Shown: positions 46,921 to 57,200 of the stretch, one piece after another
Position numbering within the stretch: position 1 is the stretch's first letter
Layout of the letters: each line of letters begins with the position of its first letter
Assembly (NCBI GenBank): GCA_016342755.1
Contig: JAEINS010000007.1
Span: 124,001 to 188,000 of the forward strand
Length of the DNA stretch: 64,000 nucleotides
Origin: Melioribacteraceae bacterium
GTDB lineage: Bacteria; Bacteroidota; Ignavibacteria; Ignavibacteriales; Melioribacteraceae
Direction of reading: 5' to 3'
The notes under the pieces: generated by a model
Seen by the model: only the letters and a program-made list of their open reading frames with translations
Told to the model about the DNA's origin: nothing
The model's database searches: none
Translations under genes and position numbers: made by a program

Positions 46921-46949
46921 AATGCATAAGCTTTAATATATGTTTTAAG

Positions 46950-46983
46950 ACCGTAACGGATAAATTCTGTTACGGTTTTTTTA
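46950..46983 (+). terminator. Rho-independent terminator after the cytochrome
   Basis: ACCGTAAC (46950-46957) pairs with GTTACGGT (46969-46976), followed by a T-rich run. Confidence 0.88.
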
Positions 46984-47115
46984 TTTTTAAATTCAAATTC
47001 TTATTCACATACTTAGTTGTTAATCTTATTATAATAGATTTTTTTCATACAATTATTAGTTTGAAAAACAGCTTTAATTATCTTTACCCTGTACTTAAAA
47101 ATTAATGGAGCAAAA

Positions 47116-48003
47116 ATGAAATTTCGTTTTTTAGCAGTAATATTTATCGCATTGGTTGCGGTTGCATGTAGTACCAAAGAGCCTTTACCAGAAAAACCAA
47201 TGGAAGAAGTAAGAAAACTTTACAAGGAAGATAAAGTGGCTGATGCCCTTAATCTTGTTAACAGAGTTATTGAAGAAAAAGGTGAAGACAAAAATACATC
47301 AAGCTGGAAATATCATCTTTTAACAAAACTTGAAAAATATGATGAAGCATTAATTTTAGCTTTATCGAAAGATGAAAAAGATGAGAAAAAATCGCCGTGG
47401 AATGCTATGGATGTAGTTGAATGTAATCTTAAATTAGACAAAAATGAAGAAGCAAATAAATGGTTTGCTGTAGCGGTTGAAAGAGGATTTAAATCTCTTA
47501 GTATGTTAGATGGAGAACCGTTCGATACTTTGAAAACAATGGCAGGTTATGCTGATCAGGAAAAAATTGTATTGGACGCTTTAGGCATTGGAGCGGCAGC
47601 TAAAGATTTTACATTAACTAATATTAACGGAGAGGAAATTAAACTTTCTGCTATGAAGGGAAAAGTTGTTCTAGTTGATTTCTGGGCAACCTGGTGCGCG
47701 CCATGTAGAGCTGAAATTCCTAACATGGTAAAAGTTTATGAAGAATATAAAGATAAGGGATTCGAAATTATTGGTATTAGTTTAGATAATGAAAATCACC
47801 TGGAAAAATTAAAAGAATTTTTAGTGGAAAATAAAATGGAATGGCCTATAACTTATTCTGCCAAAGGCTGGAAAGATGAAACAGCGCAATTCTATGGTGT
47901 TAATTCAATCCCGTCAACCTGGTTAGTTGATAAGAACGGAGTTTTAAGATATTTTGATGTTCGCGGTGAAGATCTAAAAGTTAAATTAGAAGAGTTGTTA
48001 TAA
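47116..48003 (+). CDS. TlpA-like thioredoxin lipoprotein
   Basis: 295 residues. A lipoprotein signal (AVACS, Cys18) is followed by a helical TPR-like region (about 25-150) and then an AhpC/TSA-type thioredoxin domain with DFWATWCAPCRAEIP (Cys194, Cys197) and SIPSTWLVDKNGVL. It is a periplasmic thiol reductase anchored in a membrane. TlpA/ResA-type proteins reduce apocytochrome CxxCH thiols, so a role in maturing the neighbouring multihaem cytochromes is plausible. Monocistronic, between two terminators. Confidence 0.88.
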   Translation: MKFRFLAVIFIALVAVACSTKEPLPEKPMEEVRKLYKEDKVADALNLVNRVIEEKGEDKNTSSWKYHLLTKLEKYDEALILALSKDEKDEKKSPWNAMDVVECNLKLDKNEEANKWFAVAVERGFKSLSMLDGEPFDTLKTMAGYADQEKIVLDALGIGAAAKDFTLTNINGEEIKLSAMKGKVVLVDFWATWCAPCRAEIPNMVKVYEEYKDKGFEIIGISLDNENHLEKLKEFLVENKMEWPITYSAKGWKDETAQFYGVNSIPSTWLVDKNGVLRYFDVRGEDLKVKLEELL

Positions 48004-48015
48004 AGAGTGTCTCAC

Positions 48016-48037
48016 TGAGCGGAGTTGTCTCCGCTCA
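48016..48037. terminator. Bidirectional hairpin terminator
   Basis: TGAGCGGAG (48016-48024) pairs perfectly with CTCCGCTCA (48029-48037) over a TTGT loop. It lies between convergent genes ending at 48003 (+) and 48046 (-). Confidence 0.82.
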
Positions 48038-48045
48038 TGCTGAGA

Positions 48046-48591
48046 TTATTTTAATCTGCTATAAATTCCCATATCAAAATATTTCCCTCTGGCAAATTCA
48101 TCATCAACTAAAACTCCCTCTTTTTTAAAACCTAGTTTTTCTAATATTTTTTCTGACGCGGTATTGCCCGGAACAATTTTACCGTAAATTTTATTTAGTT
48201 CCATTTCATTAAATCCAAAATCAACAATTGCTTTAACTGCTTCACTAACAATCCCTTTTCCCCAGTATTCTTCAAGCAATCCGTACCCAACCTCACTTTT
48301 ATTGCTTTCAGAATCTATGTCAAACAGTCCGCCATAACCAATAAGTTTATCTTCTGGCTTTAAAGTGAATGTCCACCAAATCCCATTCTTTTTGGGAAAT
48401 CCGCTCATAAAAAAAACTAGTTTCTCTTTTGCCTGACTAATATCAGTGAAAGGTTTTCTTGCTATAAAATTAAGATTAGCCAGAGAAGAATTAAACTTAA
48501 AAACTCCCTCTAAATCATTTTCATTCATTTGTCTTAAGACAAGCCGTTTGGTTTTAAGTTCAGGAAAGGAATTAAAAATTTCAGTATTCAT
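48046..48591 (-). CDS. GNAT-family N-acetyltransferase (RimJ/RimL-like)
   Basis: 181 residues. LKTKRLVLRQMNENDLEGV opens the fold. IGYGGLFDIDSESNKSEVGYGL and EEYWGKGIVSEAVKAIVDFGF contain the acetyl-CoA pyrophosphate loop, and IVPGNTASEKILEKLGFKKEG is the usual C-terminal block. It acetylates an amino group, possibly a ribosomal protein N-terminus or a small molecule. Single gene, cytoplasmic. Confidence 0.88.
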   Translation of the reverse strand: MNTEIFNSFPELKTKRLVLRQMNENDLEGVFKFNSSLANLNFIARKPFTDISQAKEKLVFFMSGFPKKNGIWWTFTLKPEDKLIGYGGLFDIDSESNKSEVGYGLLEEYWGKGIVSEAVKAIVDFGFNEMELNKIYGKIVPGNTASEKILEKLGFKKEGVLVDDEFARGKYFDMGIYSRLK

Positions 48592-48718
48592 ACAACTCCT
48601 TAAATTATTTAATGTTTTTAGTAGTGCAGAATAACGTTTTGTTCAAATTGAAAAATAAATTATATTAAGGTTTAATTTTACATTACTTCAAAATTGAGTT
48701 TTATGATTGTCCTAAAGT

Positions 48719-48739
48719 GATTCATTTTTTTAATGAATC
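48719..48739. promoter_or_regulatory. Inverted repeat upstream of rsgA
   Basis: GATTCATT (48719-48726) and AATGAATC (48732-48739) form a perfect 8-bp inverted repeat over five T, 76 bases before the rsgA start. It may be an operator or a leader hairpin. Confidence 0.3.
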
Positions 48740-48814
48740 GAATCCAAATAATTATTAACCAGGTTACAAAATAGTATCGCTGGAATTACTTTAAATAATT
48801 GTAAGGTAAATGAA

Positions 48815-49876
48815 ATGAACATTTCAAATTTAGGATTTAATAAAATTAAGAACAATATAAATTCATCTCAATCAGATTTTCAACTCGCGCGGGTAATCAC
48901 GGTTCAAAAAGAAAGCTATATAATTCATGATGGTACATGCGAATTATTTGCTAAAATAACCGGAAAAATTATGTTTTCTGCCCAGACTCCGCTCGATTAT
49001 CCAACAGTAGGTGACTGGGTTTATTTTCAAAAATTTGATGATGACTCAACCGCGCTTATACACGATATAGTTGAACGTTCATCAGTATTAAAAAGAAAAA
49101 CATCGGGTAAGAAAGTAGATTATCAGGTTATTGCTTCTAATATAGATAGTGCATTTGTTGTTCAGGCAATTGAAAAGGATTTTAATATCCGCCGACTGGA
49201 AAGATATTTAAGCATGATTTACAATGCTGATATTGAACCGGTTCTTCTACTAAGCAAAACTGATCTTGTAGATGAGGAAGTATTAAAGTCGAAAATTGAA
49301 GAAGTAAAAAATATTTATAATGAACTGAAAATAATTCCATTCAGTAATGTTGAATCAGATGATTATCAGAAAGTGAAAGAATCACTTATCAAGGAACAAA
49401 CTTATTGTTTAATCGGATCATCCGGAGTTGGTAAAACCAGTTTGTTAAATAACTTAATTGGTAAAGAACAATACTCTACAGCAGAAATTCGAGAGCATGA
49501 CGGGAAGGGAAGGCATTCAACAACTGTGCGGAATTTAATAATGCTGGAAAACGGTGCAATGTTAATTGATACACCCGGAATGCGTGAGTTGGGAAATATT
49601 TCGAACACAGATGGAATTGAAAAAACATTTGATGAAATAAGTGAACTGACAAAATTGTGCAAGTTTAATAACTGCACTCATACTACAGAAAACGGGTGTG
49701 CGGTGCTAAAGGCGTTGGAAACAGAAGCTATAACGGAAGACCGTTATAAAAGTTTTATGAAACTCAATAAAGAAGCGGCTTATCACGAAAGATCGTATTT
49801 AGAAAAACGCCAGCAGGATAAGGAGTTCAGCAAGTTTGTTAAATCGGTATTGAAAGGGAAGCATCCTAAAAGGTAG
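48815..49876 (+). CDS. rsgA: Ribosome small-subunit-dependent GTPase A
   Basis: 353 residues. An OB-fold N-terminus (about 25-95) precedes a circularly permuted GTPase: SKTD (G4) comes before the P-loop GSSGVGKT (201-208) and DTPGMRELG (G3), the family hallmark. A C-terminal zinc site, CKFNNCTHTTENGC, follows. RsgA assists late maturation of the 30S ribosomal subunit. Single gene, cytoplasmic. Confidence 0.92.
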   Translation: MNISNLGFNKIKNNINSSQSDFQLARVITVQKESYIIHDGTCELFAKITGKIMFSAQTPLDYPTVGDWVYFQKFDDDSTALIHDIVERSSVLKRKTSGKKVDYQVIASNIDSAFVVQAIEKDFNIRRLERYLSMIYNADIEPVLLLSKTDLVDEEVLKSKIEEVKNIYNELKIIPFSNVESDDYQKVKESLIKEQTYCLIGSSGVGKTSLLNNLIGKEQYSTAEIREHDGKGRHSTTVRNLIMLENGAMLIDTPGMRELGNISNTDGIEKTFDEISELTKLCKFNNCTHTTENGCAVLKALETEAITEDRYKSFMKLNKEAAYHERSYLEKRQQDKEFSKFVKSVLKGKHPKR

Positions 49877-49978
49877 ATATAATTAGGTCATCTAACATAA
49901 TTTAGGTGACCTGAAAAATTGAATAAAAGTTTAAAGTATGTGTATCACGTATGTGTTTAAATAATTTATAGGTGAAAA

Positions 49979-51313
49979 ATGAAAATCAAATTAATGGTAT
50001 TACTTTGTGTTTTCCTTTCAGGCGTTATGCTTAATGCTCAGGAAATTGTTGGCAGCTGGGTAGGAACATTGGATGTTGGTGCTCCTCTTAGAATAGTATT
50101 TAATATTTCAGTTGATGAGAATAGACATGTTAAAGCAACTATGGATAGTCCTGATCAGGGTGCTTTTGGTATAAATGTAGATGAAGTTATAATAGATTCA
50201 GGTTTGATTGAATTGAAGTTAAACTCATTAAAAGGGTTTTACAAAGGTGATATAAAAAACGCAGATTTAATTGAAGGTTCCTGGACTCAGTCTGGTCAGA
50301 ATTTCCCGTTGAATTTAAAAAAGACAAATGAGAAAATTGAAATAAAAAGACCGCAAACCCCTAAAGAACCATTCCCGAATAATTCAGTTGAAGTTGAATT
50401 TAAGAATGAAGAGGCTGATATAATTTTAGCCGGGACATTTACTTTTCCGAAAGAGAAAGATGATTTTCCCGCTGTTATAATGGTAACCGGAAGCGGCGCG
50501 CAAGATCGGGACGAAACTATATTTAATCATAAACCCTTTGCAGTAATTGCGGATCATTTAACAAAAAATGGAATTGCTGTACTCCGGTATGATGATCGTG
50601 GTTTTGGCAAATCGGGAGGAGATTTTGTTAGTGCCACGACTGAAGATTTTGCCGGGGATGCAATTGCGGCCTATGAATATCTGCTTCAACAAAAAAATGT
50701 AAACAAAAATAAAATTGGGGTAATTGGGCACAGTGAGGGCGGATTGATAGCTTCTATATTGGGCTCGCAGCTTGATGATTTAGATTTTATAGTTCTACTG
50801 GCATCTCCCGGAGTCAGCGGAGATAAAATATTGTCCGATCAGGTTAGAGATATAAATATAGCTTCTGGACTTGATGATGAGGTTGTTAAATCGAATGTTC
50901 GGTTACAGGAGAAAATCTTAGCAATAGTTAAAGAACAAATTGATGAAAATACTAAAAGAGAAAAATTGAAAGAGCTGGTTCAGAATGATGCGCAAGTTAA
51001 TCAGCTGCTTACACCCTGGTTCAAGTTTTTTGTCAGTTTCGATCCGCAGGATGTTTTGCGTGAAATTAGTTCGCCTGTACTTGCTTTAAACGGTGATAAG
51101 GATTTACAGGTAAATTCTAAAAGAAATTTGAAAGAGATAAAATCAGCTTTAGAAAAGGGTGGAAATAAAAACTTTAAAACATTAGAATTGAAAAATTTAA
51201 ATCATCTATTTCAAAATTGTGAAACTGGAATGATTTCAGAATATGGAAAAATCGAAGAAACTTTTGCTCCTGAAGTTTTGGATATTATAACAAATTGGAT
51301 TAATGAATTATAA
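49979..51313 (+). CDS. Secreted alpha/beta hydrolase (dienelactone/S9-like)
   Basis: 444 residues. A signal peptide (1-20, NAQ) and a small lipocalin-like N-terminal domain (about 24-120) are followed by an alpha/beta hydrolase: MVTGSGAQDRDE (oxyanion region), RYDDRGFGKSGG, nucleophile elbow IGHSEGG with Ser252, LALNGDKDLQV (acidic residue), and a C-terminal NLNHLF His. Similar proteins are annotated as alpha/beta fold hydrolase or peptidase S9-like. Substrate unknown. Its ribosome-binding site is weak (ATAGGTGAAAA). A terminator follows. Confidence 0.82.
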   Translation: MKIKLMVLLCVFLSGVMLNAQEIVGSWVGTLDVGAPLRIVFNISVDENRHVKATMDSPDQGAFGINVDEVIIDSGLIELKLNSLKGFYKGDIKNADLIEGSWTQSGQNFPLNLKKTNEKIEIKRPQTPKEPFPNNSVEVEFKNEEADIILAGTFTFPKEKDDFPAVIMVTGSGAQDRDETIFNHKPFAVIADHLTKNGIAVLRYDDRGFGKSGGDFVSATTEDFAGDAIAAYEYLLQQKNVNKNKIGVIGHSEGGLIASILGSQLDDLDFIVLLASPGVSGDKILSDQVRDINIASGLDDEVVKSNVRLQEKILAIVKEQIDENTKREKLKELVQNDAQVNQLLTPWFKFFVSFDPQDVLREISSPVLALNGDKDLQVNSKRNLKEIKSALEKGGNKNFKTLELKNLNHLFQNCETGMISEYGKIEETFAPEVLDIITNWINEL

Positions 51314-51321
51314 AATATAAT

Positions 51322-51350
51322 AGAGGCGTTCTTCTGAACGTCTCTTTGAT
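51322..51350. terminator. Hairpin terminator between convergent genes
   Basis: AGAGGCGTTC (51322-51331) pairs with GAACGTCTCT (51336-51345) with one wobble over a TTCT loop, followed by a short T stretch. Confidence 0.8.
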
Positions 51351-52354
51351 CACTCTTTTTTAACAGGCACCTGATTTCCCGTCCCTTTAATTTTAATTAC
51401 TTTGTTTAATATATCGAACCAAAATGGAGCACCCAGTGAAATTGCCAATGCAGTTAACAGCCAGCCAATTCCGCGCATAATAACAGCCCATCCATATTTA
51501 GTTTCAGGATACGCGTTTACAATTCTGTTCTCCTTAATCCAGCCAATTCCAAGTACATTATCGATGTTGCCAATTTCATTAGTTATAATCGAATCAACTT
51601 TTGAATTTAGTGTGCTGATCTTATTAAAAAACAGACTATCATCGTTAGCGATTTTTAAACTATCGGCAGATGCTTTTGCGGAATAAAGACTTTTATAAGA
51701 ATCATATTTTGAAATATATTCTTGCGACATGGCGGCAAGTTTTATCCTCTTATCATTATCACGCGATAATTGACTGATTATAGAAATTGAATCGGCATTA
51801 AAAATTATAGCAATTAATAAACCCAAAACAATAGATATAATTCGCGCCTGCCTGTTATACCATCCTTTAGTGCGCTCCATTGCTTCATCAAACCAGCTCT
51901 CTAAATTAAATTTGAACTTTGACAAATCATATTCGGCATCAGCGGCAAAGGATAAAAGCAATGCTTTAGTTTCTTCCGGAAAATCAGAATCTTTTAGCTG
52001 GTTTTTTAAATTATGAATTGTGTCGGTAGTCTTTTCACCTAGCAGTTTTAAGTCTTTGCCAGTTTTAATAATATCGATAACAACTTTTGAAAAAGTCTGG
52101 GTAGCAATATAGGACGGTTTTTTAAAACGATTGTTTTTCCCAAAGTACTTAATCATCGGATGTTCAAAAAATGATTCGGAGATCATTTCTTTATCATTAT
52201 CATCCAGCATTCTGGAAATTGCCTTCGAAAGATTTTTAGCACGAAGTTTAAAAAGAGTAGCTATAATTTCATGGATTACGGTTGCAAATAAACTAAAGAT
52301 CAAATAGATAAACATTATTGCTATTGCTATTTCTATAATTTTCATATCAAACAT
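51350..52354 (-). CDS. Membrane protein of unknown function (amidase cassette)
   Basis: 334 residues. An N-terminal membrane helix (about 6-28) is followed by a long, charged helical region (30-170), a second helix (about 172-190), a coiled-coil stretch and a C-terminal helix (about 292-312). I do not recognise a family with certainty. It is the third gene of a leftward unit with a coiled-coil protein (21 bases upstream) and an amidase. Together they could form an envelope-spanning complex, but no function is shown. Confidence 0.6.
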   Translation of the reverse strand: MFDMKIIEIAIAIMFIYLIFSLFATVIHEIIATLFKLRAKNLSKAISRMLDDNDKEMISESFFEHPMIKYFGKNNRFKKPSYIATQTFSKVVIDIIKTGKDLKLLGEKTTDTIHNLKNQLKDSDFPEETKALLLSFAADAEYDLSKFKFNLESWFDEAMERTKGWYNRQARIISIVLGLLIAIIFNADSISIISQLSRDNDKRIKLAAMSQEYISKYDSYKSLYSAKASADSLKIANDDSLFFNKISTLNSKVDSIITNEIGNIDNVLGIGWIKENRIVNAYPETKYGWAVIMRGIGWLLTALAISLGAPFWFDILNKVIKIKGTGNQVPVKKE

Positions 52355-52375
52355 AACCTCATATCTTTTATTAAA

Positions 52376-53107
52376 TTATTTTGTGATTAGTATTCCGGCA
52401 GCAACACCAGCTGCGCCGGATATAATTGTTGTTGTCCAGGATGGGAACTCAATTTTAGGAGGATTCTTTAATGTTGAGATATACTCTTTTACTAATGATT
52501 CATATTTTTGCATCCCATAATCTAAACCGTTTTTGTATTCTGCTGCCTTCTCTTCTTTAAGTGTAATAATAGAATCTTTAAGTGCTACATAGCTTTTGTA
52601 AGTAAAGTTAATATCGCCTAAAGCCGTGATTTGTTTTTTTGCGTTTTCCAATTCTTTATGATCGGCAATAAAAGTAGCAACAAATTGTAATGGAAGCTGG
52701 AATGTCCTTATCATAAAACCTGTTTCGGGATGTTTAACTCTTGCTATTCCAATTGGAGAAGTTTTTAATTCAGGAAAAGTATTTCTTACTTCATCAACAA
52801 GTTCTCCCGGCTGGAACAGATCAGCAACTTCGTCTATCATTTTTTCGTTTTCAGTCTTAAGATTCACAATCTCAACTTCTAAACTATCAATCCTATTCTG
52901 ATAATTATTTCCCTTTAATTGAAGTTTCTGAACAATAGATTCAAGGCTGTCGCTCTTTTCAATTATTAAAGAATATTTGTCCTGATACTCAATAAGATCA
53001 TTCTCAGCCTTAGCAATTTTCTCTTCCGAATTTTTCCAGGCATAATAGGAATTGGCTCCAAACGCTACACAGATTATTGTAACCACAATAGAGTATACTT
53101 TAAGCAC
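52376..53107 (-). CDS. Coiled-coil membrane protein (amidase cassette)
   Basis: 243 residues. A membrane helix at about 4-20 is followed by an extended coiled coil (about 25-100), a domain of about 100 residues, and a C-terminal hydrophobic segment (SWTTTIISGAAGVAAGILITK, about 222-243). The N-terminal helix plus coiled coil recalls phage inner spanins, and amidases are common next to such genes, but no other phage gene is present. The start overlaps the amidase 3' end by 8 bp, implying translational coupling. Confidence 0.6.
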   Translation of the reverse strand: MLKVYSIVVTIICVAFGANSYYAWKNSEEKIAKAENDLIEYQDKYSLIIEKSDSLESIVQKLQLKGNNYQNRIDSLEVEIVNLKTENEKMIDEVADLFQPGELVDEVRNTFPELKTSPIGIARVKHPETGFMIRTFQLPLQFVATFIADHKELENAKKQITALGDINFTYKSYVALKDSIITLKEEKAAEYKNGLDYGMQKYESLVKEYISTLKNPPKIEFPSWTTTIISGAAGVAAGILITK

Positions 53108-54050
53108 TGTGAACCTCCAGTTTATTATTGTCCCAACTTTTAAATCCCAAGGATTCGGCGGCTAATTTTACAAGACCATCATTTCCCTTAACCATTTCAT
53201 AATTTACAATATGGCCATCAGGTACGGCGTTTTTCAATCTGATATAGGTCTCTCTGTTATCGTCTTGTAATTCCCAAAGCAAACTTTTAACTAAGTTGCC
53301 TGCCGCTCTGTTCATTATTATAAACTGTTCTTTGTTTTCTGAAAATAATTGTTCAATCTGGGCTGGTGACATATCTTCTCTTCCATCATTACTAATATCA
53401 ATCTTATTTAAATTACATCCTGCAATAACTCTGTTATAAAAGGAAATATTTGGTATAGGATCACTTTTATCCTTTCTAACCATTGCATGTCCAATTATTC
53501 CTTCAAAGTTCTCTAATAAGTTTCCATAATACTCTAAAGGTTTACCGGGAATTTTTTTGGCAATATTAAAATCAGTACAAAGTTCATTTATTAAGTTTAT
53601 AACGGACTCAATTTGTGCATCTTCATACATATCAAAATAGCGGTAACCTCTATAGCTGGTTCCAAAATCGAAAGCTTCGCTGAAAGATTTTTCTGTCTTA
53701 TCAGAAATTCTATCGAAGCAATAAAGTTTTCCACCCGATTCTGTTAGTCCTCCTTCACTTGCTATCTCAATACCAATAAAGCGTTTTTCGAATTTCAGTT
53801 TTTTTTCATTAGGCCATTTAAGACCAAACTGCCACGCCCATGAAGCCGGATCAAATATTTTGTGTATTGTTCCGTCTCTGGCAATTATAAATGCGGTTCC
53901 AACTATATTGCCGTCATTAAGCCACCATTGAAAAGATGATTGCGCGGATCCGCCAACAGTATGATGAATGCAGATTCCTGACTTTTTTTCTTTGGTTGGA
54001 AAATATTGATCGTCGGTAAACTTTAGATCCAAATTAAAATTTAGTGCCAT
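53100..54050 (-). CDS. N-acetylmuramoyl-L-alanine amidase-like protein (amidase_2 family)
   Basis: 316 residues, no signal peptide. GICIHHTVGGS (His29, His30) and IIGHAMVRKDKSDP supply the zinc-binding histidines and the K/H region of the amidase_2 / PGRP fold. FIIARDGTIHKIF and FIGIEIASEGG fit the core strands. The C-terminal 100 residues are a separate helical region. It would cleave the amide between muramic acid and the stem peptide. Lacking a secretion signal, it resembles phage endolysins or cytoplasmic amidases. First gene of the cassette. Confidence 0.8.
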   Translation of the reverse strand: MALNFNLDLKFTDDQYFPTKEKKSGICIHHTVGGSAQSSFQWWLNDGNIVGTAFIIARDGTIHKIFDPASWAWQFGLKWPNEKKLKFEKRFIGIEIASEGGLTESGGKLYCFDRISDKTEKSFSEAFDFGTSYRGYRYFDMYEDAQIESVINLINELCTDFNIAKKIPGKPLEYYGNLLENFEGIIGHAMVRKDKSDPIPNISFYNRVIAGCNLNKIDISNDGREDMSPAQIEQLFSENKEQFIIMNRAAGNLVKSLLWELQDDNRETYIRLKNAVPDGHIVNYEMVKGNDGLVKLAAESLGFKSWDNNKLEVHSA

Positions 54051-54290
54051 AAAATACCCCGGGATTATTTTAGACTTACCAAATAATTACTTCAATTAAA
54101 TAGATTTTTTTATGTTATGCCGTAGGAGAATGGTTTAATAATATTGAATAATTTTGTTAAATACCAGCAAATTTGTTTGTTAATATTATAATAAAAATGG
54201 TACCTAAAGATCAGTACATCTTTTAATTTGAAGCAATTATATTTAGATTAGAATCATTAAAGTACTGATAATTATTGCAACTATTCTATT

Positions 54291-57200
54291 GTGGTGGTTT
54301 TGAAAAAAACGTTACTAATTTTAAAGTTTATCCTTTTATTTAATACAGTTTTACTAAGCAACGGAGTTGATAGTGTGTACTCCGTTTGGACAAATGATAA
54401 ACTGCCATCGGCCGGTAGAATTAGAAATCTGACCTTTATAAACGCCAATGAAGGCTTCGCTCTCTCTGATAATATTTTACTCCACTTCAAAAATGATAAA
54501 TGGGAATTGTTTACTTATCAGCCGCCATTAAAATCAGTCTCGTTTTTTATAGCGGAAAACGAAAACTCAATTTGGCTTACAGGCGAAATAAATACCTACG
54601 AATCAATATTACTCCATTATAACGGGATAAAATGGGAACGTATTGAACATCCTATAATGAACCAGATTAGATGTGCTGATATTACAGAAAAATATTTTGG
54701 CGGCGATAGAGAAATTGTACGGTTCGAAAACGGTGAATGGAATTTTATTGAATATCCGTCAACTCCAAGATCAACAAAAAAAATGGTCTTTTATAATAAC
54801 GAATTATTCTTTTTAAGTGATGCAGGTGAACTTTTTAAAAAAGGAAAAAACTATTGGGAAGTATTGTTAGAAAATGAATTTGTAAGGGAAATTAGAAAAA
54901 CAGAAGATTCACTTTTCTTTATAACTAACAATAAAATTCTAAAATTAGAGCAGACTAAAATAAACGAAGTTTATAATTCGCAAAGTGCTATTAGATCTAT
55001 AGATATTATAAATAGTAAGAATTTTGCTGTTATTACTGAAGATAACAAAGTCTTCATCCAGAATAACTTATTTAATAAAACCATTTCTTTTACAGGCGAA
55101 AAACTATACGATGTTAAACTGAATAATAATACTGTCTGGCTGGTTTCGGATACAAGGCAGATATTACGAAATAAAGAAGGTCATTTTCCCGTACAAAAAA
55201 ATAATGATATCGACTTTACATCCCAAAGTCCGATTACATTTTTCTATGAACTTCAGAACGAATACGGCGTTGCGATGGATGATCTGGATGGCGACGGCTT
55301 AAAAGACATTTATTCCGTATGTATAATGGAGCCAAACCGGGCATATTTTAATAAGGGCAATATTGATAATAATCTGATTTTGAGAGAAGAAGCAGTTAAG
55401 AGAGGCATAACGGGAATAACCGGAGACACTTTAACCATAGGACTGCGCGAAATTTATTTGGGTATTGGCATGGCTGATGTTGATAATGACAATGATAAAG
55501 ATATTTATCTATGCGATTTAATTGGCAATAACAAATTATTCCTAAATAACGGAGCCGGTAAATTTAGAAATGTTTCCGAACAGAAAAACAGGGCCACCGA
55601 ATTAAATACCAGAGCAAATTCATCTACATTTGCCGATGTTGATCTTGATGGCGATCTGGATATGTTTATTACAAATGAGTATAGAAGTAATCAATTATTC
55701 TTGAATGACGGGAACGGATATTTTGAAGATATAACTGATGTTTCCGGTCTAACGACTAAATGGGGCGGTATGACAGCTTCGTTTGCGGATTTTGATAATG
55801 ATAATGATCCTGATTTATTTGTAACAACCTGGGGACTTTGTAATCTGTTATACGAAAACGTAAGCAGCAATGGTGAAATAAAATTTATTGATATTTCTAA
55901 ATCGGCAGGTGTCTGCGGAAACAACTACACAAAGTCGAATGCGGTTGTCTGGGAAGATTTAAACAATGATGGATTTGTTGATCTGTTTATTACAAACCGC
56001 AAGACCTCAAATAAACTGTTCATAAATAATCATGATAAAACTTTTACAGATGCAACTAAAGCTATAATAGGAGAAGACAAAGATTTAAGTTACGGAGTTT
56101 CAATTGCCGATTTTGATAACGACGGTTTTAATGACATATACGTTGCCAATATTGGTGAAAATAATATTTATAAAAACCTGAATGGTGAAAAATTTAAAAA
56201 ATTATCATTAGCAATAGAAAAGGGGAATAATGGTTATTCAACGGGAACCGCTGCCGGAGATATTGATAATGATGGTGATATTGATCTGTATGTAGCTTCT
56301 TATGTTAATGAAGGCAGTAAAATTTTAGTCAACTCATGTAATAATAATAATTTCATTAAACTAAATATTATTGGAACTCGGAGTAATTCAGATGCTGTTG
56401 GTGTTAAGGTTTTTTTAGAAAAACTAAATCATGATTCTGAATATGAGTTTTATGGATATAAAGAAATCTGTTCAGGCAGTGGTTATGCTTCACACAGTTC
56501 TACCGAAGTTCATTTCGGTATCTCGCCAAATGATAAATATAGAGCCAGAATTTACTATCCGGCAAGCGGAATAACTAAATATATTGATGATATTAAAACT
56601 GGAACAACTTACAAAATTTATGAAGAGGAAGGTTCTGATTATTATTTTACTAATTTTAGTAAAACCGTTGCAAAACTGTTAACCGACTGGGAACTAATTG
56701 ATGAGGAAATAAAGTTTCTATGTTTTTTTATAATTACAATGTTTTCAATTAGAAGAACAAGAATTTCTTTTCAATGGAAATATAGGAACATTGTTCTCTT
56801 ACATTTTGCGGGCTTTTTACTCTACATATTTTTAGTATCCGTGTTTTTATTTGAAACCGGAATTCTCTTTTCAATATTACCATTAATGTCATTTATAGTT
56901 TATTTAAGTATGATCCATTTATACTTCGAAAAAATTATCTTAGCAAGAGCAGCAGAAAATGAAAGACGCTTAATTAGAGAAAATATAGCACGCGATTTAC
57001 ACGATGATCTTGCGTCAACTATTAGCAGTGCCGCAATTTATTCTGACTTTCTCTCAAACCACATAAATGAAAATGGAAACAAAAAGAAAATTGCCGACAA
57101 ACTTAAAGAACTTATGGCAGAAGCGGCTAATTCAATTAGCGAAACCATCTGGGTTGTATCTACATACGAAGATAAAGCTACAGAGCTTATTAACAGAATA

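Noticed and set aside
52376-54050. Prophage remnant suggested by the amidase and spanin-like protein
   Set aside because: No capsid, tail, integrase, terminase or attachment site is present, and flanking genes are housekeeping.
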